From Arctopsyche grandis (taxonomy: Eukaryota > Arthropoda > Insecta > Trichoptera > Hydropsychidae), in assembly GCF_051622035.1 (NCBI RefSeq), contig NC_135356.1:11518079-11582078 (forward strand): 64,000 bases of DNA. The letters are read 5' to 3'. This document shows, one piece after another, positions 12,600-24,186 of this stretch. Each line of letters opens with the position of its first letter. Position 1 is the stretch's first letter. The notes under the pieces were generated by a model. That model saw only the letters and a program-made list of their open reading frames with translations, was not told the DNA's origin and did not search any database. Made by a program: the position numbers and the translations under genes.

Positions 12600-12850
12600 C
12601 GCGACAACTGGCTCACGGTTTCGCGACAAACGGTGTTACGCGCACGAAATTTCACTCACGCGACAACAGCTCAAAACAGTTATTTTGACAAATCTGCGGA
12701 TTTTCAAAAGCATTTGTTTAGTTTGTAGTACCGGTAGTTCCAAAGGTTTGTTTTCGGTCAAATACTGATACCACCAGTATCGGCACATTCGGTAATGCCC
12801 GTGAGCCAGCTGTCGCGATTGAAATTTTGTGCGCGTAACACCGTACGCAC
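12600..12850. repeat. Imperfect inverted repeat (small foldback)
   Basis: The arm at about 12604-12665 (with CGGTGTTACGCGCAC) is repeated in inverted form at about 12790-12845, including the neighbouring GCGACA and CTGGCTCACGG blocks. The pair encloses about 120 bp. No target duplication was identified. Confidence 0.5.
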
Positions 12851-13165
12851 ACACGGACACACGCACGCACGCACGCACGCACGCACACACACATCGAAAT
12901 CAAAATCGCACGCACACACACACACATTGAAATCACACGCACGCACGCACTCACACCCACACATCGAAATCAAAATCGCACGCATGCATGTACACACACA
13001 CATCGAAATCGTATCACGCACGCACGCACGCACGGATGCACGCACGCACGTACACACGTACACACGCACACACGCACGGATGGACGCACGCACGCGCAAA
13101 CACACGCACGGCCGGACGGATGTACGCACGCATGAAATCACGCACGCACGCACATCGAAATCAAA
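12842..13165. repeat. CACG/CACA minisatellite
   Basis: About 320 bp of ACGC and ACAC runs, punctuated by repeated CATCGAAATCAAAATCGC and variants. The long open frames in it on both strands come from the repeat and are not genes. Confidence 0.85.
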
Positions 13166-13262
13166 ATGACAACAAGTGACAAAAGTGTGTGTTTGTGGGG
13201 GGACGTAATTGTTGCAAGTTTATACAAGCTTACAAACTACATAATTGTCACGCGCGCCTCTA

Positions 13263-13397
13263 TGGCACCGTCCACACACACGGTATTTACCGGCGTATCC
13301 AGTTCCCATATTGCAACCTGTGGTTGCTATTTAGGAACTGGTTATGGAAAATATCGTAAATATCGCCGGTAAATACCGTGTGTGTGGACGGCGCCTA
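13263..13397. mobile_element. Small MITE
   Basis: Terminal inverted repeats of about 32 bp, starting GGCACCGTCCACACAC on the left and the complement of GGCGCCGTCCACACAC on the right, enclose about 70 bp. TAT flanks both sides. The family is not assigned. Confidence 0.65.
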
Positions 13398-13439
13398 TGC
13401 ATTATATGGCTAGTCCGGCGCAATAAACAAGTTTTATGT

Positions 13440-13504
13440 GACGACTGCAATTGCAGTCGTGTCCCACGAGCATACAAAAAAATGACTGCAATTGCAGTCG
13501 TGTC
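13440..13504. repeat. Two copies of a perfect DNA palindrome
   Basis: ACGACTGCAATTGCAGTCGT (20 bp, fully self-complementary) occurs near 13440, and its 16-bp core GACTGCAATTGCAGTC with CGTGTCC after it recurs near 13483. It lies between the small MITE and the next foldback element. Confidence 0.7.
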
Positions 13505-13530
13505 CACCAAAGTGTTAATGACGATTGGAT

Positions 13531-14176
13531 GGTAAAGGGACTACTAGTCAAATGTGAACCTGTCACAGGACAACTGGTCGCTCTAGATCGGTCACTCGTG
13601 ATCATCCGTCACGCTAAAACTGGTCACGAGAAAACTAGTCACACGCTAAAACTGGTCACCCGCTAAAACTGGTCACACGCTGAAACTGGTCACGAGAAAA
13701 CTGGTCACACCCAAAAATTTAAAATTGGTCACACAAACAAAAATATTCTCAAATACTTTTTATTTACGAAATTTTTATTATTATCGACTAGACATATGTT
13801 CGAGCCAAAGGCCCTCGTGGCCGTTGTTTGTGGTCTTCGCGAGGAGTTCGCGGGCATCTGTCAGCCCATCTGACGATCGCATCGCTCGCATCCGAGAAGG
13901 TTGGCAATCGCTTTTGCGTTCATTTCACTTTGACAGTTCGAATGTCAAATCAAAATTTAATCTTAATTCACCGTGTGACCAGTTTTCTCGTGACCAATTT
14001 TAGCGTGTGACCAGTTTTCTCGTGACCAATTTTAGCGTGTGACCAGTTTTCTCGTGACCAGTTTTAGCGTGTGACTAGTTTTATCGTGACCAGTTTTAGC
14101 GTGACGGACGAGTGACCGATCTAGAGCGACCAGTTGTCCTGTGACAGGTTCACATTTGACTAGTAATCACCGAACT
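13531..14176. mobile_element. MULE-like foldback element with internal subrepeats
   Basis: Long inverted arms (13545-13735 and 13972-14160) are built from tandem 17-18 bp units containing AAAACTGGTCAC. An exact 9-bp duplication CGATTGGAT flanks the element (13522-13530 and 14177-14185); 9-bp duplications are characteristic of Mutator-like elements. The core (about 13797-13920) resembles the 5' part of the solo LTR at 14304, suggesting captured or nested retroviral-type sequence. No transposase is encoded. Confidence 0.75.
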
Positions 14177-14201
14177 CGATTGGATACGTACTCGGTACTA
14201 C

Positions 14202-14803
14202 GGTAATTGGACTATTCGTCACATTGGGGTGGTCACAAAGACATTTTTGCCATGAAAATCGCGAATACACAATATTTGGCACTCAAGTTTTCGTTACTAT
14301 GATTGTCCGAGCCAAAAACCCACATGGCCGTGTTTTGGACTCTTACGGGCGCGCGCTCATTTTACGAGGCGCGCTCATCTGTCAAACTCTGACGCCCGCC
14401 ATCCGCCGGCCGGGACGGTCTTGGCGTAGCTGGTGGCTGGTCTACCTTGCCTGACCAGCTGCAGCCAGCGTACTCATCCACAGCCCCCGCCATAAAGGGG
14501 CACAGGCGAGAGGCGTCGAGAAACTCCCCGGCTCGCCATCTACTCCTTAATAAACGAGGATAAACCGACTTGACGTGTCTAATTCCCCACCCCGCCCTGT
14601 TCCAGCACGTGCTCCAGAGCGAGCTGAACACACACAGAGCGACGACACACACACACAGCCACTGGTCACCCATACATATACACACATTACAGCTCCTGCA
14701 GCTATCGTACAATGATAGTTATCGTTAGTATGATGGACTTTTCGACCGCCATATGTTCCGTTATAGAGATTTTTGTGACTTTGTGACCAGTAATCACCGA
14801 ACC
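14202..14803. mobile_element. MULE-like MITE (copy 1), interrupted by a solo LTR
   Basis: It starts GGTAATTGGACTATT, ends AGTAATCACCGAACC, and is flanked by an exact 9-bp duplication CGGTACTAC (14193-14201 and 14804-14812). Without the LTR it would be 189 bp, matching the copies at 15193 and 15991. Confidence 0.8.
14304..14711 (+). mobile_element. Solo LTR of an LTR retrotransposon
   Basis: The 408-bp segment begins TGTCCGAGCC and ends ATCGTACA (TG...CA), with an exact 5-bp duplication ATGAT on both sides (14299-14303, 14712-14716). It is much more GC-rich than its host MITE. A polyadenylation signal AATAAA lies near 14549, which fits the plus orientation. No internal retrotransposon genes remain. 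Confidence 0.75.
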
Positions 14804-14820
14804 CGGTACTACATAACAGG

Positions 14821-15055
14821 TCTACCTCACGGGACCGAAAGTGAAAAGCCCGAAAACTCAAATATCGGAAAATCGAAAGCTAAAAAAAGGGTCTCTCCCC
14901 CCGTCGTACATACTCACTTAATTTGCCCGAGCAGGATACAACGGGAACAAGAGGAACAGGCTTTTCCTCCCGCATTCTGCGCGTGCACATTAAACAAGGC
15001 TGTATGACAAAAAGAGAGATAATTTCACCGCATGCCACTCATATATATTATATAG
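14821..15055 (+). repeat. Dispersed repeat beginning TCTACCTCACGGGACC (copy 1)
   Basis: About 235 bp shared with 37775-38033 (minus) and, for its first 95 bp, with 36515-36610 (plus). Shared blocks include GAAAGTGAAA, GTCTCTCCCCCCGTCG, AGAGGAACAGGCTTTTCC and CATGCCACTCATATATA. A TC start could suit a Helitron 5' end, but a matching 3' end is not shown for this copy. Confidence 0.6.
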
Positions 15056-15192
15056 GGCGTTACACAACATATAAATAAAGATAGACAATGGCGTCACAAA
15101 GCAGATGCGGGGGGTGCGAAGCGCACCGGGTGTCCCCATCTAGGGAGTAACACTAAATGAAAAATACACACAACTATCGTCATATTTATAAT

Positions 15193-15376
15193 GGTAAATA
15201 GATTATCACGCATATTGCGATCGCCCAAAAGACAATCTGCCACGAAAATCGCGAATACGGAATATTGGACACTCGAGTTCTCGTTAGTATTATGGACTTT
15301 TCGGCTGTCAGATATTCCGTTATAGAGATTTTAGTGACTTTTGAGCGAGCGTTTTGTGCGTAATAATCACCGAACC
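15193..15376. mobile_element. MULE-like MITE (copy 2)
   Basis: Begins GGTAAATAGATTATC and ends AATAATCACCGAACC. The 9-bp flanks are ATTTATAAT and ATATATAAT (8/9). The interior block from GCGAATACGGAATATT to CCGTTATAGAGATTTT matches the copies at 14202 and 15991. Confidence 0.75.
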
Positions 15377-15429
15377 ATATATAATATCGCTATTCTGTTT
15401 GTCTGTCTATATGAGATAACACTCGCCGT

Positions 15430-15765
15430 ACTATAATAGTCGTTTCGATTCGACATATGTACATATGTACGTCACAGCTAAACCACTGCCAAAACATAAT
15501 ACAATAACAAAAGAAAAAACTTCTATATATACTGATCGCTACTTAAGTCTCCTATAGGCTGAGAATTGACCACCGTCTTTTGAAAATGTATTTAATTAAT
15601 TGATTAATTTTTCTATCGGTGTTTTATATTGTTTATATGTAGGTAGGTAGTTTTTACCATTTTTTTTTCATATTAAACAAGTAAATATAAATAATAAATT
15701 AAATATATTTAAAAGGTATTTGAAAAAAATTCGACCACGTGGGGCTCGAATATATAAATAATTAT
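15430..15765 (-). repeat. Dispersed repeat with a B-box-like end (copy 1)
   Basis: The segment shares TTTCGATTCGACAT near its left end and TTTTATATTGTTTATATG, AGGTAGGTA and AAAAGGTATTTGAAAAA farther right with 50199-50830. On the minus strand its right end reads TATTCGAGCCCC, similar to a pol III B box, so a second SINE family is possible. Evidence for an A box is weak. Confidence 0.4.
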
Positions 15766-15990
15766 TATGACAAATACATTATTTAAATATTTTTTGTCTC
15801 AAATATTTGGACTAATAACATTAACATATTACCTATATTGAACTTATGTATTTATTTTTCTTCAGGAGTATAATTTTCGCTGTCCCCAAAAAGTCTCTTA
15901 AAATATTGAATGTTGTATGGAATGATTCAATGTTGAAATCAATTATTTCATGTGTTTTTTTTTTTGTGTTTTACATTAATAAATACGTAT

Positions 15991-16173
15991 GGTAATTGGA
16001 TTATTACGATTTTTAATACGTTTATACGAAAACCCAAAATACGATTTTTGCCATGTAAATCGGGAATACAGAATATTTGGCACTCGAGTTCTCGTTAGTA
16101 TGATAGTTATCGATACTGTGATAGACTTTTCGGCTGCTAGGTGTTCCGTTTTGTGGGCAATAATCACCGAACC
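15991..16173. mobile_element. MULE-like MITE (copy 3)
   Basis: Begins GGTAATTGGATTATT and ends AATAATCACCGAACC, 183 bp. The flanks AATACGTAT and AATGAATAT match at 6 of 9 positions. The interior is closest to the 14.2 kb copy, including GTATGATAGTTATCG. Confidence 0.7.
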
Positions 16174-17163
16174 AATGAATATATATATTTTGTTACGATT
16201 TTGAGACGCCAGGAGAGACTCCGCTGGTTCACATTCCATCAGCATCTTTGACTTTTCGATTGTTTAAAGGCCCTCTAACACATTTGATCATTTCAAATTT
16301 TGATTTATGGAGGCTAAATTTTATATTATGAGCAAATAAAAAACACCAGTACACATAAATATCAGGAAGGCTGTCAGTAATGTGTTGATTCGTATCTGAT
16401 GAAAATTTAAGGCGACCTAGGGTTTTTCTTTGGGATAGATCTAATTCTACATTCGCGAACGGCCACAGGCCCGAGCTTAATGAAACAAAACAAATAAAAT
16501 AAAAAATCATGTCTTCGAATAATGTGTAAACCAAAGCTGTAAAGTTTTGTAAAATTTCAATGACTTTTTTCGATTTTAAATAACTTTTTAATATTTGTAT
16601 AATTACACGATAATGTGTGTGACATTGTATAAGTAAAACGTCTGCAGTGAGCTGAATCATCAAAAGAAAAGCAATATTTTTATCTTTGTCTTTTTCTCTT
16701 TTCAGGTAAACTCGAAAAGTATGTACATATAATAAGAGTTTGCCTATCCATAATCAAACATATATGTACATACGTTTGACTTAATTCAACCATACTAACC
16801 ATATCGAATTTTCAAAACTAAATTAATTTATTCAGTCATCGAAAAGATCGCCAATCAACTGAACAAATACGTAAGAACATACATAACTACAATATCGAAA
16901 CAATATAATTAGTTGTGTGTACAAATATATGTATGTATATTGAATGTTATAGTATAACTGTTCCAACTATGTACATACATACATATTAATCTATATTATT
17001 TGTGTAACTCCTCATGTATGGACGTGTACAAGTACGGATAATGATTCATTTTCAATAAATACACTTGTTTTCAATGAAAAAATATATTTTGAGTGACACT
17101 TCAATGGTTACATTATATTTCTTATTATCTAATAATACTTTAAAGGTGGGGACACAATTTTAA

Positions 17164-17248
<85 letters not shown>

Positions 17249-17333
17249 TTCAAAGTTATAATCATTTTTAACAAGTATATGTATGTATAATAATCTTATT
17301 GGAACAACTCAATGTAATGTAAGTTCACATTAT
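16174..17333. other. Spacer with a long AT microsatellite
   Basis: No gene recognised. A 144-codon minus-strand frame at 16229-16663 has no recognisable domain, splice context or repeat relation and I do not call it. A TA dinucleotide run of about 75 bp lies at 17168-17241. Confidence 0.5.
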
Positions 17334-17864
17334 TTATGGAAATTTCACTACTATATAGTCACGGTCTAAATGGGTTGTGTACATCTCATAATCTAAGACT
17401 TTGTGTTCAGAAAACAAATGCCGCAAGTATTTTGTTTTTGTGTGAGACCATACACCACATAGCTTGCACTGCCTTGAGTTTTCAATAAGGTCATTCCGAA
17501 TGTGTATATTAAAAAAAAATCGGTCAAGAGCTTCCGGAGAAGTAACACGTAAATTATCTGAATATTTAGGTGCATTGGGCTCAGATGAATCGGGTTTAGA
17601 AGAATCAGGTGCCAATGAGTTGAGTTTAGAAGAACTCGGTTCTGAAGAATCCCCTTTAGAAGGATTGGGTGCCGAAGAATCTCCTTTAGAAGAACTCGGT
17701 TCTGAAGAATCCCCTTCAGAAGGATCGGGTTCCGAGTCTGAAGAACCGAAGATGTCTGGAAGATCGGGTTTAGGATAATCAGGGAGAAACATGAACTTCA
17801 AAATACTGCTGTACAATTTGCGAATATGCTGTAAATAGTTGTTATTCAATTCCTCCATATTCAT
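17334..17864 (-). CDS. Unrecognised acidic Ser/Pro-repeat protein with one C2H2-type zinc finger
   Basis: A single uninterrupted 176-codon frame. Residues about 1-38 are a mixed helical-looking segment. Residues about 39-98 are tandem acidic repeats of the type PSxGDSSEPSSSK, a low-complexity acidic domain. Near residue 133 there is one finger of the form C-x2-C-x12-H-x4-H (CKLCGVWSHTKT onward), which could bind nucleic acid. The start at 17864 is the first ATG after a good acceptor (TTATTTCAG, exon start 17909), and a matching donor (ATCGG|GTGAGA) lies at 18107, so a 5' non-coding exon is likely. No paralogue or TE terminal structure is seen around it. I do not know its function; a nuclear role is only an inference from the finger and acidic region. 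Confidence 0.6.
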   Translation of the reverse strand: MNMEELNNNYLQHIRKLYSSILKFMFLPDYPKPDLPDIFGSSDSEPDPSEGDSSEPSSSKGDSSAPNPSKGDSSEPSSSKLNSLAPDSSKPDSSEPNAPKYSDNLRVTSPEALDRFFFNIHIRNDLIENSRQCKLCGVWSHTKTKYLRHLFSEHKVLDYEMYTTHLDRDYIVVKFP

Positions 17865-18106
17865 GGCGTTGAAATCCTTTTGTGCCGTTTACTTAATTCT
17901 CAGCAATATCTGAAATAATTGTAAATAATAATAGGCTTGTAAAAATAGTATCAAATTGCTGATAGTGAAAATTTTAAATATTTAAAAATTTGTTTAATAT
18001 ATAAAAAAAGTGCCGATAAATAGTGCAAAAATTTGTTTTGACTCGTGATTTAAAATAACACTTTTGTTATACGTATCAGAAAAAAATACTGAAAAACATA
18101 TCTCAC

Positions 18107-18175
18107 CCGATTGTTCCTTTCTTTGTTTTAGCGGAAACCAAAAACTATCACAACTCCGTACTCTAGAAATCAAAG
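18107..18175 (-). other. Likely 5' non-coding exon of the zinc-finger gene
   Basis: Minus-strand donor GAACAATCGG|GTGAGATATG at 18107/18106 pairs with the acceptor before 17909, giving a 197-bp intron upstream of the ATG at 17864. The upstream edge is not defined. Confidence 0.4.
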
Positions 18176-18199
18176 CTGCAAAAAAAAAAAGTTTTGATA

Positions 18200-19780
18200 T
18201 ACAAAAATCACAATTATTGCTATAGTTCTATTTTGTTGCAATACGCATTGGCGTATTGCAACAAAATATTTATATTTAAATAGGATACACATATGTACAC
18301 AATACAAAATAAACCATTTCCATTCGCAATGCCAAATTTCACACAAGGTCGCACGAGAAATACAATTTTACATACATACAATCAACGCTTAAAAGAATGA
18401 AAATATAAAGACATACTCGCATTTAGTATAAATAATACATATTCGCATTTAGTATAAATAATACATATTCGCATGAATAAAGTAAATCGCATATGTACAT
18501 AAGTGTGGAAATTGAGATGGACATTTGTAAGACTCGGTATTAAAAAAAACTGCATACGAAGAATCCACCAACTGGTTGAATTGTATTGTGAACAAAAGCG
18601 TTCTGTTACAATACAAAATCTGACAGATTGCTTGTCACTAGAATGACCAAATCCTCCATTTGTAGGCAAGTGTCAAAGTGAATAACCAAAAATATGCGTA
18701 GATCGAGCGGATTTTATCGATGTGTGATAGTCGAACAAATTGATCAGCTCAGGTTGACACATTTGACGTGGGAACAAAATAGTAATCAAAATATTGTATC
18801 ACCGTTCTCTCGTTATTCGCTGCTGCCGTTGAGACGAACTTCTCGCTACTGACGTCACGGGCGAGGTGTGACTCTGTGACACGAGCTTATCGCTTTTCTG
18901 AAAGGTCAAGAACATTCATTGAAATGAAGTAAAACGATTACAATACGGGTCGGGTAATGTCAGATGACAAGATCAACCTAGATGAAGGATGAGCCGTGTC
19001 GGAGTTGGCGCCATAGGAATCGGATGCTCACGTTTCTCACTTCGATTGAACAGTAAAACTAACATCACGTTATACGACCATTACGTTATTAAAAATCGTC
19101 GCAGATTTTCTCGATGTAAAATATCGATCATGGAACGTCCGACACTTTAATGGTGCTTACGACCAAACCAACGACGTCTTCTGGGCCAACTTTTTAAACA
19201 AGTAGGATACCAAACATCGAATTAAAAATTAAATTAAAAAATCAAAATTAAGCTAAAGAGCGAGATTGAGCTAAAATTAGATCATCGTTGATGTTTTGAA
19301 TTACAACAATGTTTTGAATTACAACGATACGCATTTACAACCAGAGAGATATTATAATTTCTCTGCTTACGAGCGAAAAATAATCTTGTTATTATTTCTT
19401 AAAACTCGTGCTATGTATCCTGCCGTCGACATCGAGTCGACAAAAAATCGACATCGAGTAGAATCGGTAATTTGCCAAAGGGTTTTTTTTTCTTTTGTCG
19501 AAATAAAATCAATAATCACACATTATCCGATAAATTTTACCTTTGAGATGATTTAATTATTTGATTTATTTCGACGAGAGAAACAATTGAAGAATAAAAA
19601 AATCTGTTTGATGTAATCGACAACACCCCGGGTTAGTGACGATCGTTGGATCACCCATACTAATACATGATATATTCTCAGTAACTGTGCTTTACGGGGA
19701 AGTAAAAATAATAATTCTTTGATTTTTTTTTCGATCTTAGTGCGTATCTTTAAGTGAAAACATCTCAAGTCGAGGATTAC
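18200..19780. other. Spacer, no gene seen
   Basis: AT-rich, with a CpG-richer patch at about 18780-19060 that could be a promoter. No reading frame with recognisable content. Confidence 0.4.
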
Positions 19781-19794
19781 CTGTATGTGACGGG

Positions 19795-20147
19795 TGATCA
19801 CGTGTGACCAATCTAGAGCGACCGGTTGTCCTGTGACTGGTTCACATTTGACTAGTGATCACCGAACCACCAGGATAACCACCGATACGAAAATCGCTCG
19901 TGCGGATCTCCTGTCGCATAGGAAAATTGCCGTAAATAAAAATGCCTAAATATTGCTCAGCAAATGTTTTTTTTATACGAGAATTGGGCAGTTTTGAACA
20001 ATATTTTTTTTACAGTTTTCTGTATGGCAGTTTTCAATTTCAATTTTCTGTACGGCAATTTTCCTATGCGACAGGAGATCCGCGCGATTTTCATAGCGGC
20101 TGTTATCCTGGCAGTGATTCACATTTGGGATGTGATCACCGAACCTT
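19795..20147. mobile_element. Composite MULE-like remnant with an inner foldback
   Basis: The left 75 bp repeat the right arm of the element at 13531 (CTAGAGCGACC, GGTTCACATTTGACTAG, GATCACCGAACC). A second foldback follows: CCAGGATAAC at 19870 pairs with GTTATCCTGG at 20102-20111, and CGGATCTCCTGTCGCATAGG at about 19905 pairs with its complement at about 20065. A variant of the TTCACATTTG...GTGATCACCGAACC end is repeated in direct orientation at 20118-20147. Confidence 0.6.
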
Positions 20148-20159
20148 TAAATATACTGG

Positions 20160-23100
20160 GCAGATGGGATTTACAAGAATCCTAACCCAATATCGAATTA
20201 GCGATACGTATATTTATCACAGTGCCTGCGATAGAAAGGAGTTTTAGTATATTAAAAGTTATTTGATTTTATATTTATTTACGTTTGTTACAAATCGAAA
20301 CAGATAGTGGACCACAAGGAGAGTGAGAATGGACAGGAGCTGGGTCGCGAGGAGGGCTGGTGAACACGAGTTCGGTATCGGAGTGGGGATGGAGAGGAGC
20401 AGGGTTGCGATGTGGGGTGGCGCGATTCGTATCGGCGACGCACTATCATCATCCTTCTGAAACATCTACTGTTAGATACAAACATCACATATGTGGATTC
20501 AATAAAAATATGTGATAAATAAAACACAATTATAAATGACAAATTACATGTATTTGAATATAATATGACATGTGCATAAGTGAGGAATATTGGTGATGCA
20601 AAATTTGAAATATTGAGTAAAATTTCAAATGAATGTTAATGAAGTCAATTTACATACAGCACTGAACGTACAAAGTGTGTCAGAATATGATCGATCTGTG
20701 GATATATTTTTTTTATTTTCTATCTAATTTAACCATTGTTTATTCTGAAACTATTGGTAGGGTTTATCAGACAAATTGAATTATGGTTTAGACTGACATT
20801 ATTCAATCTAGGCTCTGCAAAAAGTTTGAAAGGTTCCGTGAGTGATTTTTCTGGATTGAATTCAAGAAATATCTATCTAATACTTTTTAAGTACAAAATA
20901 AAATTGACGCTATTGTAATAAAACCAAAATTTTTGCAAATTTGCAAACTTAGACAACTTGAAGACTACATTGTACTATTTAACAAATGATTTGCAATAAA
21001 TTGTTTCACAATACGAGAGATATAAGAAGACCCCAGAATTTCAAAAACTATTGTTTCTGAAATTCTAACTAAATATTTGGGCCGACATGTGGAAGAGTGG
21101 TGACCGAGTCTTCATCACGACACTGAAACGTTGCAAATTGTACAAAAATATCTGGTGAAAATGGCATTGCTAAACTAAAAGTGAAAAGTCTAGTAAAAAG
21201 AAAAATATTTCAGGTTGTAGAAGACAAAACAGAATACTACAAGGCAGGCTTTTGCTATTTTGAAAGCTGAATTTAGTTCTTTCTCCCGTTACACCACAAG
21301 ATCGGTTACATTATGAACACACCTTGTATACCAAATAATTTAAAAATATGTAGTAGTAAAACGGTCGTCAGTGAGTTGGGTTGTAATAATGTCACGATAT
21401 TATGACAAGAATAAGTAATCATAACATTCCCTAATGTAATTAATTTGTTTTAACATTTTATATTGTATCTACCAGATATATCATACCCATTTTTCTAGTT
21501 TCAAAATCCTCTTCTGCAATAATTTCTTTATAAATACATCATCATATTGATTATTACAAATATTCAGTGTGAAAATTATTACAATATATCAAAATAAAAA
21601 TTATCAAAAATATTTGGAATGCTCTATTATGCCAAAGGAAGCACATAAGAGTATATGATGAAAAATTTTACATAGAAATAATATAAAAAAATTGTGGGGA
21701 TCTGGATCGCTAAGATCCATAAATGCCAAATATGCAAATACTTTTTGTATCTTAAATCTTCGTAAAAGTCATAAAGTTTTATGAATTTTATTACATTATA
21801 AAGTAAGTAATTGAACGAAAAAATAATGAAACAATAAAATCACTATTTCATGTATCATGAGGGTTATTTGTCCAAATGAGAATCATCTATATATTATTAA
21901 CAAGTTGGTGATTTAAAATAAAAATCTAGTCTTAACTAGAATATAAATGAACTATTTAGCTATTTGTCAGTAACATATAAGATCAACAATCTCACCAGTT
22001 AAATATCTAAAAAAATTTGTAATAGTTTTGATGAAAGGAATTGGATAATGCTCCATAATGACTATTCTTCTCGAATCGATCATAATGTTAGAAAACTGGA
22101 GACAGAGTTCTTCAACCATTTTCACAATCTTTTTTGGTGTTTTGAGGTTTGGATTATTTAAAAAAATAGTTCAAGATATGTATAAGTACATGCGTACATA
22201 TTTTCATTGTTATAAAATTATTAGTTCAAAACGAATCTTGCTCAAAAAAATTACCCTCATCGGTGATACATACGTACATACACAGATATAATTAAATAAA
22301 TAAACGATTTATCATGTGACTGAATTAAATTTACTATATAATTCGATAAACTCAAACAAAATAAAAAAAATTTCAATAATTATATTTTATGGGCGTATTA
22401 TTAAATTTAAAAGATGAATTCCATTGAAAATCATGTCATTCCAAGATTAAAGATCAGTATTATATATGTAGGTACAACAAATATATAATTGTAAATAGGT
22501 AATCAAACATTAACAAAAACTCACTACATCCAGAGCAGTGTATACATAGTGAAACGTCACTGACAATGTGTATAATTGATATGGTGGAAATCCATCAGCA
22601 AATCCAGGAAGCATACATCGATTAAATACACATATATGTACATACATACATGCAGAAGCTACAAACTAAAATAGTTGAACTATAATTTTGAGATGACAAA
22701 TTTCTTCCCAATCTGAAGATGTTGAGAGACAATCTTTTTAATGCTATGTATGAATTTCTAGAAACAGTCACAATTTTTAATACTAAAATTGACAGATTTA
22801 CATACAATCTCAATTCTTGTTATATTTATCTAGTTTTCAATTCCAGCCGTGCAAGAGTGCGTATTCCAGTATACATTCAAGTATAATTGTTCGATAAAAA
22901 CTACAACAATTAGCTTATATATGATATTGAAAATATCTCACAGTGCAGATCTATTATTATTAAAAATACTTTAAATTTTTTATGTATAATATGGAAAGAA
23001 AACTAATGATAATACATACGTATGTATACTGTAAGGTTTCCAACAGGTCTCTTTTCAAAAACACCTCCTTTTTTTCTCCTTTGTCAAATATGCTTAAAAA

Positions 23101-24180
23101 GTTCTCTTTTTTGATTTAGCCGACTTTTGAATATTTTGTATGTAATGATTAAATAAGCATTTACAATATTTTCTATAATTAATTATGCATTAATAATAGT
23201 TATTAATTCGGAGCGTTCATATTGTGTAGTTCCAGGATTATTGAAAGTCAACGATCGCGTTATTTAAATATCTATTAGGGTTATATAAGAAAATTTAAAT
23301 CTGATATAATCAACATTTCATTTTATGGATTACTTTTGATTTAAGAGTTTTAACTATAAAATTCACGTTATATATACGTAGATAACATTTTTCTAATGGC
23401 AACGAGAAAGTAAACGCACCAACAAATATGCAATGAAATTTCAAGATTCAAGAATTATTAAATAAAATGGAAGATTTTTGATCATTATTTTACAAATTTA
23501 TATATATATATAATTTTCAAAAACCCTTATAATTGATCTGCAGGATTTGAAATTAAGAATTTTAGTGGTCTTTGATGCCGTATTGTTGGCAACTGCAGTT
23601 CTGAACAATCATATGCAAAATTTTGTATATTGATTGTAATTAAAAAAAAAAAGAATTCAGTGCTCATCAATAGATGGGCGTGCTTACCAAAGGTAAGCTG
23701 AAAAAAAATGCGATTATAAAAAATAAATAAATATGTTATCCAGTGTGTTGGCATGTATCCATGTCTACGGCAGCATTGAATCAATTAAAGAACAAACAAT
23801 TAATATTTAGATTTGAAAGATTTGATATAACAAGGAGATTACATATTTATACATTTACACTAATAAAGTGGAATTCCCACATTAGACACATTGCCAGCAA
23901 CTTATATATGTACATACATATACAGACAACCAAAAACAGTTGTACATATTGTTTTCAAACTAAAAATTAAAATAAATAATCATTGGAATTAATTTCAGTG
24001 TGCAATTTGTGCATCAAAAACTACCATATCATTATCAGGTTAATTTAATTATTATATTTAAATTTCAATACAATACCCATATTGTTCCTTTTGTGCGTTT
24101 TAAAAAGTTGGTACTATATTTGTTTGCATACATACATATATGTATGTGTGTATGCATATAATACGTGTAGAGGTATAGAA
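20160..24180. other. AT-rich intergenic stretch, nothing recognised
   Basis: Low-complexity AT-rich DNA with scattered TACATACATA runs. No coding domain, TE end or splice-linked frame was found on either strand. Confidence 0.5.
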
Positions 24181-24186
24181 AAATAT

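Noticed and set aside
12758-13179. Open frames of up to 131 codons (RACVRACV-type or HARTHART-type)
   Set aside because: Translation of the CACG/CACA minisatellite, not coding.
16229-16663. 144-codon minus-strand open frame
   Set aside because: No recognisable domain, no splice or transcript context, and AT-rich DNA of this kind gives such frames by chance; left uncalled.
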